A DNA stretch of 64,000 bases from positions 186,001 through 250,000 of the forward strand of contig NZ_JNXC01000012.1 in NCBI RefSeq assembly GCF_000716595.1, given 5' to 3'. This stretch comes from Saccharothrix sp. NRRL B-16314. Lineage in GTDB: Bacteria > Actinomycetota > Actinomycetes > Mycobacteriales > Pseudonocardiaceae. Below are positions 1-8,130 of the stretch, piece after piece (positions within the stretch are counted from its first letter, which is position 1; every line of letters begins with the position of its first letter). The notes below the pieces were generated by a model. It was not told where the DNA came from. It was given only the letters and a program-made list of their open reading frames with translations, and made no database searches. The position numbers and the translations under genes were made by a program.

Positions 1-888
1 GAGCGACGCGCCCTGCCCGGCCAGCAACGACACCGCGCCGCACGCGTCCCCGACCAGCACCACCCGCCCGAACGACCAGCGCGGCAGTTCCACCTGCGCG
101 ACCTGGTCGTAGTAGATCTCCGCCGGGCACCGCGCCAACGCCCGCGGCACGACCCAGCCGAGCGACCCGTACGCCTCCATCACGGCGGTTCGGGGGTCCT
201 CGGGCAGGTCGGGTGACGAGGTCCGGTGCACGGTGAACGCGGCCACCCGCCCGTCGCGCAGCCCGTAGAACCCGACCTGCCGGCCGACCGTGTCGGTGAC
301 GCAGAACCGTCCGGCGACCAGCGCGTGGATCTCGGGGTCGTCGAACGTGAACGCTGCGGTGTGGAATCCCAGGTGGCGCAGGTGCCCCTCGCCGAACACG
401 AGCCGCCGCACGGTGGAGTGCACGCCGTCGGCGCCGACCAGCAGGTCACCGGAGACCGCCGAACCGTCGGACAGTCGCGCGGTGACACCGGCGTCGGAGT
501 CCTCGACACCGACCACGCCGGCGCCGAACCGCAGCGTCACCCCGGTGGGCAGGTCTTCCCGGAGCGCGCGCTCCAGGTCCGGCCGCATGATGCTCAGCAG
601 CCTGCCGTCCACCGCCCGCGCGAGCCGGTCGAACCGCAGCCCGGCCACCCGGCGGCCCCGACGGTCGACGTACGCCGCCTCCTCGACCCGGTAGCCCGCT
701 TCCTCCAGGCGTGGCAGCACGCCCATCCGCTCGGCGGCGTCGTAGCCCGGTCCGAAGAAGTCGATCATGTAGCCGGTGGTGCGCGGTCCGGCGGCCCGTT
801 CCAGCACGACGACCTCGTGCCCGAGCGTCCGCAGCCGGTGTGCCGACGCCAACCCGGCGATCCCCGCCCCGCTGATCAGGACCTTCAC
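1..888 (-). CDS. FAD-dependent monooxygenase (PHBH fold), C-terminus outside window
   Basis: Class A flavoprotein monooxygenase, expected to use NAD(P)H and O2 to hydroxylate a small organic substrate or drug. The visible 296 residues begin with a Rossmann FAD motif GAGIAG at residues 7-12, carry the DG motif in LLVGADGVHS near residue 155, and the FAD-ribityl GD motif in VVLVGDACGAVSLLAGQG near 280. The family is usually about 390-400 residues, so roughly the last quarter is cut off by the window edge. The GTG start overlaps the stop of the upstream TetR gene (GTGA), so the two are translationally coupled. The TetR protein is the likely regulator. The substrate cannot be told from sequence. 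Confidence 0.85.
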   Translation of the reverse strand, partial: MKVLISGAGIAGLASAHRLRTLGHEVVVLERAAGPRTTGYMIDFFGPGYDAAERMGVLPRLEEAGYRVEEAAYVDRRGRRVAGLRFDRLARAVDGRLLSIMRPDLERALREDLPTGVTLRFGAGVVGVEDSDAGVTARLSDGSAVSGDLLVGADGVHSTVRRLVFGEGHLRHLGFHTAAFTFDDPEIHALVAGRFCVTDTVGRQVGFYGLRDGRVAAFTVHRTSSPDLPEDPRTAVMEAYGSLGWVVPRALARCPAEIYYDQVAQVELPRWSFGRVVLVGDACGAVSLLAGQGASL

Positions 889-1406
889 CGCAACGCCCTC
901 CCCAGCACCGGCACGACGACGTCGGAGGTCAGGTCCGGGGAGAGGGCGCGGTGCAGCAGGACGCCGTCGACGGCTGCGGCCAGCACGGCCGCGGTCTCGA
1001 CCGGTGTGGGCACGTCCCGCGCGGCCAGCCACTCGGCGAGCGTGCGGCGGAAGTCGACCAGCACCTCGCCGACGGCCTGGCGCAGTTCGTCGTTGCGTGT
1101 GGCGGCGAGCAGCGTCTCGGTGAACAGTTCCTGCCCGCCGTGGCCGTCCAGCGCCTCCAGCAGCCGGGTCAGCACGTCGGCCGGTGTGGACGACGCGTCG
1201 AGCAGGTGCCCGAGGTCGTCCACGGCGGACTTCAGCGCGCCGACGGAGGCCTGCACGAGCACCGCCTGCACCGAGTGGAAGTGGTAGTGCACGACCCCGG
1301 AGCCGACGCCGGCGCGGTCGGCGAGCATGCGGGTGCTGACCGCTCCCCAGCCCTTCTCGGCGATGAGTTCCGTGGCCGCGCGCAGCAGCCGTTCGCGAAC
1401 CGTCAT
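885..1406 (-). CDS. TetR-family repressor
   Basis: A 173-residue TetR/AcrR-type DNA-binding regulator. The N-terminal helix-turn-helix lies in about residues 5-50, with the recognition region DRAGVGSGVVHYHF. The C-terminal ligand domain is variable. It is the first gene of a two-gene unit with the FAD monooxygenase, and its stop overlaps that gene's GTG. A 29-bp imperfect palindrome begins at its own start codon, so autorepression is likely and would also control the monooxygenase. The start ATG sits inside the operator and no Shine-Dalgarno precedes it, so the mRNA is probably leaderless. Confidence 0.9.
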   Translation of the reverse strand: MTVRERLLRAATELIAEKGWGAVSTRMLADRAGVGSGVVHYHFHSVQAVLVQASVGALKSAVDDLGHLLDASSTPADVLTRLLEALDGHGGQELFTETLLAATRNDELRQAVGEVLVDFRRTLAEWLAARDVPTPVETAAVLAAAVDGVLLHRALSPDLTSDVVVPVLGRALR

Positions 1407-1434
1407 TGGACGATCGTACTGGACGATTGTCCAA
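1406..1434. promoter_or_regulatory. TetR operator overlapping the start codon
   Basis: Inverted repeat with outer arms TTGGAC and GTCCAA. The 13-bp half-sites TTGGACGATCGTA and TTGGACAATCGTC (read on opposite strands) match at 11 of 13 positions around a 3-bp centre. The left arm includes the first base of the TetR start codon. A bound repressor would cover the transcription start of a leaderless mRNA. Confidence 0.7.
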
Positions 1435-1461
1435 AGCGTCTGCCCAAGGCGTTCGTCCAGG

Positions 1462-2529
1462 TCACAGAATTTCCAGCCGGACGTCGCCGGTGGCGCCCGC
1501 GAACGCCAGCAACCGGGCGCCTTCGGACTCGACGTCGGCCTTCTGCGCGCTGGTCAACGGCCGGAACAGCTCGACGTCCAGCCCGTCGCCGGTGATCTTC
1601 CAGGTGCCGTGGACGACGCCGTCCACCAGCAGCGTCGGCTTGCCGCCGACCACGATCCCGCGCCGGTAGTCCTCGTCGGAGATGACGCGGGTGCGGTCGT
1701 CGTGGCCGAGCAGGAGGTTGTCGAACTCGGGCAGGAACCGCGCCGGCGCGGGTGTGTCGGGGTCGGGCAGCGGGCCGTCCGGCACGTCGTACAGGGTGCG
1801 TCCGCGTTCGTCGGTGAAGGTCCGCAGATCCATCGCCTCGACCACGGGCTTGAGCCGGGTCATGCCCGCCCAGGTCTGCACGTCCCGCACCGAGGCCGGT
1901 CCGAACGCGGCGAGGTAGCGGCGCACGAACTGCTCGGGGGACGTGGCGGGTTCGGCGGTGCCCAGCCAGGTCGAGGCGGTCGTCCACGCCGCCGCTCCGG
2001 ACTCCCCCCACACCGCGCGTGGCGGCACTTGGACCACGGGGACCAGGAAGCTGGCGGCGTAACCGAGGGCGGTGGCGTCGTGGTCGGGCCACCGCGCGGC
2101 GAGGTGGTCGCTCAGTTCGCGGCGGGTGTGCGGCTTCTCGGCGACCAGGGCGCCGGCGGCGGCGGTGAACGCGTCGAGGTCCAACCCGTCCAGCACGAAC
2201 CCGAAGGGCGAGGACGCGAACCGGCGGTGCAGGAACGGCCGGAGCAGCGGTTCGACCCGGCCGTGGTCGGCGGCGCTGACGAGGTGGATCGTGGCCCGGT
2301 GCAGCGACGCGCGGACCACCTTCCGGTCCAGCAGCAGCGACGACAGCGCCTCGGGCCGGAAGTCCCGGATGCGGGACCACAGGCCGTAGTAGGGCGAGAA
2401 CGGTTCCTGCGCCTGCATCCCGACCAGGTGCTCCACCACGTCGTGCGCGGGCATGGCCGCCCGTTCCAGCAGCAGTTGCCGGTGCAGGGTGGCGCGGTTC
2501 AACGCCCGGGTCGTCAGCTTCTCGATCAC
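1462..2529 (-). CDS. AlkZ/YcaQ-like winged-helix DNA-binding protein
   Basis: A 355-residue protein of the winged-helix HTH_42 family, which includes the interstrand-crosslink DNA glycosylases AlkZ and YcaQ. The sequence shows the family's QxQ catalytic-type motif as Q39-A40-Q41 in the context VGMQAQEP, the form seen in AlkZ rather than the QxD of YcaQ. It also has the conserved segments ASLHRATIHLV and the C-terminal DNRTRVISDEDYR-like block (DDRTRVISDEDYR). Family members excise bulky alkylated bases and can protect producers of DNA-alkylating metabolites. No such biosynthetic cluster is visible here. It stands alone between the monooxygenase/TetR pair and a strong hairpin at its 5' side. 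Confidence 0.75.
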   Translation of the reverse strand: MIEKLTTRALNRATLHRQLLLERAAMPAHDVVEHLVGMQAQEPFSPYYGLWSRIRDFRPEALSSLLLDRKVVRASLHRATIHLVSAADHGRVEPLLRPFLHRRFASSPFGFVLDGLDLDAFTAAAGALVAEKPHTRRELSDHLAARWPDHDATALGYAASFLVPVVQVPPRAVWGESGAAAWTTASTWLGTAEPATSPEQFVRRYLAAFGPASVRDVQTWAGMTRLKPVVEAMDLRTFTDERGRTLYDVPDGPLPDPDTPAPARFLPEFDNLLLGHDDRTRVISDEDYRRGIVVGGKPTLLVDGVVHGTWKITGDGLDVELFRPLTSAQKADVESEGARLLAFAGATGDVRLEIL

Positions 2530-2541
2530 ACGGTCACGTTA

Positions 2542-2578
2542 GCCGTGATCGCGGACAGGTTTTGTCCGCGATCACGGC
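2542..2578. terminator. Perfect 16-bp hairpin, terminator of the SHMT-like gene
   Basis: Arms at 2542-2557 and 2563-2578 are perfectly complementary (GCCGTGATCGCGGACA) around a 5-nt loop. It lies 38 bp beyond the stop of the SHMT-like gene and 13 bp before the start of the AlkZ-like gene, both on the minus strand. There is no T-tract, as is common for actinomycete terminators. An operator role for the AlkZ-like gene is the alternative. Confidence 0.65.
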
Positions 2579-2615
2579 CGCGCGGCGACGACGTTCCTAG
2601 GCGGGCGAGCCCGGC

Positions 2616-3935
2616 TCAGGCGGTGGTCGCGTTGACCGATCGGCGCAGCGCGATGGCGTCGGTGCGCACGCGTTCGGGTGGTTCGCGGTCGATGAGGGCG
2701 CGGCGCATGAGGTCGGCGACGGCGGGCTGGTGCTCGGGGGTGAAGCCGCGGCGGGTGATTTCCTGGGTGCCGATGCGCAGCCCGCGCAGGCCTTCGTCGA
2801 TCCGCTGCCACGGCAGGCTGATGCCGCTGAGGTAGACGCCGGCGTCACCGAGCCGCACGGCCGCCGCGTCGCCGCCGCCGAGGGTGAGGGCGTCGACGGC
2901 CAGGTGGTGGGAGCGGGTGAACTCGCCGTCGTGGCGGGCGACGTCGAAGCCGTTGTCGGACAGGGCCCGGCCGAGGGCCTGGGCGTTGGCGATGCACGCC
3001 CGCGCGTACTCGGGGCCGTGTTCGGCCAGTTCGGCGGCGGTGACGGCGAGCGCGCCGAGGCGTCCGGCGTCGTAGTTGGCGAGCATGCCGGGGTAGGCGA
3101 CGTTCGAGACGCGTTCGGCCAGGTCGGCGTCGCGGGTGACGACGCAGCCGCCGGACGGGCCGCCGAACGACTTGTAGGTGGAGAACGTCATCAGGTGCGC
3201 GCCCTCGTGCAGGGGCCGCTGGAACTCCCGGCCGGCGACGAGCCCGGCCATGTGGGAGGCGTCGTAGACGAGGACGGCGCCGATTTCGTCGGCCGCCGCG
3301 CGGACCGCGGCGACGTCGTGGGGGAACAGCATCATGCTCGCGCCGATGACCACGATCCGGGGCCGGTGCACGCGCAGGAACCCAGGCAGCTTCCCGTAGT
3401 CGATGTCCAGTTCGTCGGGCAGGTAGGGCAGGTCGACCACGGTCAGGCCGCGGATCGCGGGCACGCCCTGCGCGTGGTGGCTGGCGTGGCCGCCGGCGAA
3501 CTCGGGCAGCACGGCGATCTTGTCGCCGGCGCGGGCGAACGCGGTGTAGACGGCGAGGTTGGCCAGGGTGGCGCTCTGCAGCCGGACTTCGGCGAACAGG
3601 CCTTCCATGAGGGAGGCGACGAGCATCGGCGCGAGGACTTCGAGGGTGTCCAGGTGGTCGAGGCCGACCTGGTACTTCTCACCCGGCCAGCCCATGCTCG
3701 GCCGGCTGGACACGGTGTGGGAGACGGCCGCCGCGGCGGCGGGGCTGACCACGTTGGTGCCCGCGTAGAGCACGATCCCGTCGTCGTCGACCTGCGCGCA
3801 GTGCGCTTCGAGGGCCTTGCGGACGGTGCTCGCGACACCGGCGGCGGTCAGGTCCGTCGAGACGGCGGCTTCGACCTCGGCGAGTCTGCGTTGCGCCTGC
3901 GGGGAGGCCCAGGGGGCGATCCGGCTGTTCGTCAC
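2616..3935 (-). CDS. SHMT-family PLP enzyme
   Basis: A 439-residue fold-type I PLP enzyme of the serine hydroxymethyltransferase family. The PLP lysine is K255 in TFSTYKSFGGPSGG, replacing the usual TTHKTLRGPRGG, and the cofactor-binding D225/H228 occur in YDASHMAG. It is close in length to canonical GlyA (about 420) but diverges at active-site blocks. It may therefore be a paralogue acting on another beta-hydroxy or alpha-substituted amino acid rather than the housekeeping one-carbon enzyme. It is transcribed away from a PucR-type regulator 74 bp upstream, which fits an inducible catabolic role. The exact substrate is unknown. Confidence 0.8.
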   Translation of the reverse strand: MTNSRIAPWASPQAQRRLAEVEAAVSTDLTAAGVASTVRKALEAHCAQVDDDGIVLYAGTNVVSPAAAAAVSHTVSSRPSMGWPGEKYQVGLDHLDTLEVLAPMLVASLMEGLFAEVRLQSATLANLAVYTAFARAGDKIAVLPEFAGGHASHHAQGVPAIRGLTVVDLPYLPDELDIDYGKLPGFLRVHRPRIVVIGASMMLFPHDVAAVRAAADEIGAVLVYDASHMAGLVAGREFQRPLHEGAHLMTFSTYKSFGGPSGGCVVTRDADLAERVSNVAYPGMLANYDAGRLGALAVTAAELAEHGPEYARACIANAQALGRALSDNGFDVARHDGEFTRSHHLAVDALTLGGGDAAAVRLGDAGVYLSGISLPWQRIDEGLRGLRIGTQEITRRGFTPEHQPAVADLMRRALIDREPPERVRTDAIALRRSVNATTA

Positions 3936-4009
3936 GAGTGTGCACGCTAGGCGTCGGCTTGCGGTGGGGCGACAGTCCGGGGACGGGAGTTGTTCCTACA
4001 GTTGTCGGA

Positions 4010-4858
4010 ATGCAGGAGCTGCTGGACGAGCTGTCCCGGGTGCTGGGACGCGGGGTGTCGGTGGACGACGTGGCGGGCCGGGTGGTCGCGCACAGCGCCC
4101 AGGCCGACGACGTCGACCCGGCGCGGGTGCGGGCGATCCTGACCCGGCGGGTGCCGGCGGACGTCGCGGCGTGGCAGGAGCAGCACGGGATCGCGACCGC
4201 GGCGGGGCCGGTGCGGGTGCCGGAGAACGCGGCGTTGGGGTTCCGGCAGCGGGTGGGGTTCCCGTTGCGGCACAACGGCGTGCTGGTCGGCTACCTGTGG
4301 GTGTTGGGTGAGCCGCCGGAGCTGGACCTCGGCGGGCGGCTGGCGGCGTTGGCGGCTCAGGTGCCGGTCGGTGAGCGGACGCCGGTGCGCGTGGTGGTGG
4401 GGCTGGAGCCCCGGGTGGTGCGCACGGTGGCGGCCGGCGACCCGCTGCCGGAGTTGCCGGGGCACGTGGGCGTGAGCGATCCGCACCCGCCCGACCGGGC
4501 CGGGTCGGCGTACCAGCAGGCGTTGGCGGCGGCGGAGCTGGCGCGGCTGGACCCGGCGTTGCCGGAGCGGGTGCGGTGGTCCGAACTGGGCGCGTACCGG
4601 CTGTTGCTCGGCGCGTCGCCGGACGAGGTGCTGTCGGGGTTGTCGGAGGTGCTGCTGCTGACGTTGGAGGTGTACCTGGACTCGGGGTGCGACGTGCGGT
4701 CCGCGTCGGAACGCCTGCACCTGCACCGCACGAGCCTGTACTACCGGTTGGGCCGGATCGCCGAGCTGACCGGCCGTGACCTCGCAGACGGCGGGGTGCG
4801 GCTGGAGCTGCACCTGGCGTTGAAGCTCGCCCGCCTGGCGCGGCGCCCGTCACGATAA
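4010..4858 (+). CDS. PucR-type helix-turn-helix regulator
   Basis: A 282-residue transcriptional regulator. Its C-terminus has the PucR/CdaR HTH: about residues 215-265, with VYLDSGCDVRSASERLHLHRTSLYYRLGRI. The N-terminal portion is a short sensory region without a clear known domain. The chosen ATG gives the MQELLDELSRVLGRG start; in-frame GTG/ATG codons further upstream would run into the promoter of the divergent SHMT-like gene. A TACAGT -10-like box at 3997-4002 lies 7 bp before this ATG, consistent with a leaderless transcript. Divergence from the SHMT-like gene suggests that gene is its target. Confidence 0.85.
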   Translation: MQELLDELSRVLGRGVSVDDVAGRVVAHSAQADDVDPARVRAILTRRVPADVAAWQEQHGIATAAGPVRVPENAALGFRQRVGFPLRHNGVLVGYLWVLGEPPELDLGGRLAALAAQVPVGERTPVRVVVGLEPRVVRTVAAGDPLPELPGHVGVSDPHPPDRAGSAYQQALAAAELARLDPALPERVRWSELGAYRLLLGASPDEVLSGLSEVLLLTLEVYLDSGCDVRSASERLHLHRTSLYYRLGRIAELTGRDLADGGVRLELHLALKLARLARRPSR

Positions 4859-4894
4859 GGTGATCGACTTCGCTGGCCGACGTCAAGGAGTGAC

Positions 4895-5323
4895 GTGCCC
4901 GACGACCTCAGCCTGCTGCTGTACCTGCCGCACCGCGAGATGGAGGACCGGATGTTCGCCGCCTTGGCGGGGGCGGGTTTCGACGACGTGACGCCCGCCC
5001 AGGTGCGGGTGTTCCAGCGGATCGGCCGCAACGGGTCGAGGTTGACCGAGTTGGCGGAGGCCGCGCAGATCACCAAGCAGACCGCCGGTTTCCTGGTCGA
5101 CCAGCTGGAACGCGGCGGGTACGTGGAGCGCACGTCGGACCCGACCGACGCGCGGGCCCGGCTGATCCGGGTGGCCGAGCGCGGGCAGAAGGCGATTCCG
5201 GTGGGGCTGGCGGCGGTCGCCGAGGTGGAGCGGGAGTGGACGGCGCACCTGGGTCAGCGGCGGATGGCGGCGCTGCGCGACGCGCTGGTCAGGCTGCGTG
5301 AGATCACCGATCCGCGGCTGTAG
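4895..5323 (+). CDS. MarR-family regulator
   Basis: A 142-residue MarR winged-helix regulator. The HTH is in LTELAEAAQITKQTAGFLVDQLERGGYVER and the wing in DPTDARARLIRVAERG. The GTG start is supported by AAGGAG at 4885-4890. It follows the PucR gene by 36 bp but has its own ribosome-binding site. Its last 20 bp overlap the 3' end of the convergent DHFR-like gene. Its ligand and targets are unknown. Confidence 0.9.
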   Translation: MPDDLSLLLYLPHREMEDRMFAALAGAGFDDVTPAQVRVFQRIGRNGSRLTELAEAAQITKQTAGFLVDQLERGGYVERTSDPTDARARLIRVAERGQKAIPVGLAAVAEVEREWTAHLGQRRMAALRDALVRLREITDPRL

Positions 5324-5903
5324 GGCGCACGACGTACTTCAGGTGGGTGGCGCGGGTGCCCTGGACGACGACCGGGTCGTCGAACCGGTGCGGCGCGCGG
5401 GTCAGCCCGGCGAAGTACGGGATGCCCTCGCCGAGCAGCACGGGCACCAGGCTGACGTGCACCTCGTCCACGAGTCCCAGGTCCAGCGCCTGCGCGGCGA
5501 TGCTCGCGCTGGCGATCGTCACGTCCTTGTCGCCGGCGATGCGCTTGGCCTCGGCGATCCCGACCTCCACGCCGTCGGTGAACGTGGTGGTCGTCCACCT
5601 GTCGGCGTCCTCGGGTGGGCGGTGGGTCACCACGACCACGTGGTCGGCGGCGGGGTGTCGGCCGCCCCACCCGCCGGTGAGGTCGAACAGGCGACGTCCG
5701 CACACGATGACGCCGGTGCCGGCCAGGATGCCGCGCAGCATCGCGGCGCTGCCCTCGTCGACCTGGAACGAGTACTCCTCGGCACGGCTGGGCACGGTCA
5801 CGTCGCCCGCCTGGTACCAGTCGAACAGCCCGTCGATGCCGTCCCGCGGGTCGGCGATGAACCCGTCGAGCGACATCGTCATGTGCGAGAAGACCTTGCC
5901 CAT
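5304..5903 (-). CDS. Dihydrofolate-reductase-like (RibD C-terminal fold) protein
   Basis: A 199-residue member of the RibD_C/DHFR-like superfamily. It shows MTMSLDGFIA near the N-terminus, GVIVCGRRLFDLTGGWGG around the NADP-binding region, and VTIASASIAAQALDLGLVDEVHVSLVPVLLGEG in the C-terminal half. Such paralogues are common in actinomycetes and are distinct from housekeeping FolA; the reduced substrate is unknown. The ATG is preceded by GGGAGG on the minus strand. Its 3' end overlaps the convergent MarR gene by 20 bp. Confidence 0.85.
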   Translation of the reverse strand: MGKVFSHMTMSLDGFIADPRDGIDGLFDWYQAGDVTVPSRAEEYSFQVDEGSAAMLRGILAGTGVIVCGRRLFDLTGGWGGRHPAADHVVVVTHRPPEDADRWTTTTFTDGVEVGIAEAKRIAGDKDVTIASASIAAQALDLGLVDEVHVSLVPVLLGEGIPYFAGLTRAPHRFDDPVVVQGTRATHLKYVVRPTAADR

Positions 5904-5928
5904 CGTCGACCTCCCTGCGGTCGCTGCA

Positions 5929-7215
5929 CTACGACGACAGGAACCGGTCTAGCACGCGGGCGCCGAAACGGAGGCCTTCGACGGGCACGCGTTCGTCCAC
6001 GCCGTGCGGCATGGCCCGGTAGTCGTAGCCGGCGGGCAGGGTGAGCGGCGAGAACCCGTAGCAGTCGATGCCCAGCCGGCTGAACGCCTTGGCGTCGGTG
6101 CCGCCGCCCATGCAGTAGGGCACGACGACGGCGTCGGGGTCCTCCGCGCGCAGTGCCGCGGCCATCGCGTCGAACCAGGGCGAGTCGATCGGCGCCTGCA
6201 CGGGCGGCTCGCTGGCGATGAACTCGCGGCGCACCTCGGCGCCCAGCGCGACGTCGATCGACGCCAGGAGCTCGTCCACGGTGCCGGGCAGGGTGCGCAC
6301 GTCGATCTCGGCGGTCGCGCTGCCGGGGATGACGTTGACCTTGTAGCCGGCCCGCAGCACGGTGGGCGTGGTGCTGTTGCGGACGGTGTTCTCGACCAGC
6401 CGGGCGGCGGGCCCGAACCGGGCGATGGTGCCGTCGACGTCGGCGAGGTCGACGGGCACGTCCAGGGCCGCGCCGACCTGCTCGATGAACGCCTTCACGG
6501 TGGGGGTGAGCCGCACGGGGTGGTCGATGGCGGAGATGCGGGCGAGTGCGCCCAGCAGCTTGGCCACGGCGTTGTCGTCGTTGCGGCGTGATCCGTGGCC
6601 TGCGCGTCCGGTGGCGGTGAGCCGCAGGTGGGAGGTGCCGCGCTCGGCGGTCCCGATGGGGTAGATACGGTGGTCGCCGACGGGGTAGGAGTAGCCGCCG
6701 GACTCGCTGATCGCGGTGGTGCAGCCGGTGAAGAAGTCCGCGTGGTGCTCGACGAGCCACTGCGCGCCGTACTCGCCGCGGTCCTCTTCGTCGGCGACGA
6801 ACGCGAGCACGATGTCGCGGCGCGGCCGGCGGCCCTCGCGGGACCAGCCGCCCAGCACGGCGAGCACCATGGCGATCATGTCCTTCATGTCGACCGCGCC
6901 GCGGCCCCACAGGAAGCCGTCGCGTTCGACGCCGGCGAACGGCGGCACGCTCCACTCGGCGGCGTCGGCGGGCACCACGTCGAGGTGGGCCTGCACGAGC
7001 AGCGCGGGCAGGTCGGGCTCGGTGCCGGGCACGCGGGCGAGCACGTTGCCGCGGCGTGGCGCGGACTCCAGCACGGTGGGCTCCACGCCGACGGCGTCCA
7101 GGTGCGCGGCGACGAACTCGGCGGCCTCGCGTTCACCGGCGGAGTTGCCGCCGCCGTGGTTGGTGGTGTCGAACCGCAGCAGCGCGGCGCACAGGTCGAC
7201 GACGTCCTCAGCCAT
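5929..7215 (-). CDS. M20-family metallopeptidase
   Basis: A 428-residue zinc-dependent dipeptidase/deacylase of the M20 family (ArgE/DapE/CPG2 type). Metal and catalytic motifs are visible in order: HLDVVP (first His and catalytic Asp), GRGAVDMKD (bridging Asp), ADEED (Glu pair), a late His in PYCMGGGTDAKAFS-type context, and a dimerisation domain between. There is no signal peptide, so it acts in the cytoplasm. Its ATG lies inside the end of the upstream M55 gene (8-bp overlap). The pair sits opposite a dipeptide ABC transporter, so it probably finishes hydrolysis of imported peptides. Confidence 0.88.
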   Translation of the reverse strand: MAEDVVDLCAALLRFDTTNHGGGNSAGEREAAEFVAAHLDAVGVEPTVLESAPRRGNVLARVPGTEPDLPALLVQAHLDVVPADAAEWSVPPFAGVERDGFLWGRGAVDMKDMIAMVLAVLGGWSREGRRPRRDIVLAFVADEEDRGEYGAQWLVEHHADFFTGCTTAISESGGYSYPVGDHRIYPIGTAERGTSHLRLTATGRAGHGSRRNDDNAVAKLLGALARISAIDHPVRLTPTVKAFIEQVGAALDVPVDLADVDGTIARFGPAARLVENTVRNSTTPTVLRAGYKVNVIPGSATAEIDVRTLPGTVDELLASIDVALGAEVRREFIASEPPVQAPIDSPWFDAMAAALRAEDPDAVVVPYCMGGGTDAKAFSRLGIDCYGFSPLTLPAGYDYRAMPHGVDERVPVEGLRFGARVLDRFLSS

Positions 7216-8035
7216 AAATACCCTCCACCGCCCCCGCGGCGATCGCGGTGACCACCTTGAACGCCTGCATCGCCAGGGTCATGGATGCTGCGTCGAACCC
7301 GACCCGGCGTGCTCCGACCTGCTGCACAGTAGGGACCACGGCCGCGGCGGCGGCGAGGTGGGTGGCGTCGAACTCGACTTCGACCCGGTGCGCGGCGACC
7401 GTGCCCGGTACCCGTCCGGCGCGGCCCATCGCGGTCCGGGCTGCGGCGGTGATCAACTCGGCGGTCACCTTCGGCGGCGCGCAGACCGCGGCGTAGCGGC
7501 TGACGCAGTCCTTGACGGCGACGAGTTCGGCGTCGGGCGCGTAGTCGCGGGCGTCGTCGCACGCCTTGTCGTCGCCGGTCACGAGCAGCACGGGGACGCC
7601 GTGCTCGGCGGCCAGCGCGGCGTTGAGCCTGCCTTCGCTCGCGGGCACGCCGTCGAGCCACACGCCGGTGACGGAGTTCTCCAGGTAGGTGTGGGCGAGG
7701 ACGCCCTCCTGGCCGGCGCCGGCGTGGTAGCCGAGGAACACCACGCCGTCCACGCCGGAGTCGATGCCCTGCATCATCGACAGCGGCTTGTGGCGTCCGG
7801 TGAGCAGCCGGGCGCGGTGGTCCAGGTCCTCCAGCAGGAGGTTGCGCTGCGACGAGTGGGCCTCGTTGACGAGCAGGTCGGTGGCGCCGCCGGCGTGGGC
7901 CCCGGCGACGCAGGCGTTGACGTCGCCGGTGAACAGCCGGCGGAACCGCTGCCACTGCTCGGTCTGGGGTACGACGTCGGCGGTCCACGTGACGCCGGTC
8001 GCCCCTTCCATGTCCGCCGAGATCAAGATCCGCAT
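7208..8035 (-). CDS. M55-family D-aminopeptidase (DppA-like)
   Basis: A 275-residue M55 peptidase, the family of Bacillus subtilis DppA, a zinc D-aminopeptidase that releases D-amino acids from peptides. The N-terminus MRILISADMEGATGV carries the metal-binding Asp-x-Glu, FLGYHAGAGQEGVLAHTY a ligand His pair, and LLVTGDDKACDD another conserved acidic block. I start at the ATG that gives MRILISADMEG rather than an in-frame start 42 bp upstream, because family members begin there. It is coupled to the M20 gene and divergent from the Dpp-like transporter. This matches the B. subtilis dpp operon logic of D-aminopeptidase plus dipeptide permease. Confidence 0.88.
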   Translation of the reverse strand: MRILISADMEGATGVTWTADVVPQTEQWQRFRRLFTGDVNACVAGAHAGGATDLLVNEAHSSQRNLLLEDLDHRARLLTGRHKPLSMMQGIDSGVDGVVFLGYHAGAGQEGVLAHTYLENSVTGVWLDGVPASEGRLNAALAAEHGVPVLLVTGDDKACDDARDYAPDAELVAVKDCVSRYAAVCAPPKVTAELITAAARTAMGRAGRVPGTVAAHRVEVEFDATHLAAAAAVVPTVQQVGARRVGFDAASMTLAMQAFKVVTAIAAGAVEGIYG

Positions 8036-8130
8036 GGGGTTCACCGTACCGAGCTGTCGTCGCTTCTTGACGCGCACCTCACGGTAGTGGTTACTTCTTG
8101 ACCTCGACTCACGGGCAGGAGGCGGTCACT

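Noticed and set aside
226..1287. Long plus-strand frame opposite the monooxygenase and TetR genes
   Set aside because: It is an antisense shadow caused by high GC; the minus strand encodes clear FAD-monooxygenase and TetR motifs there.
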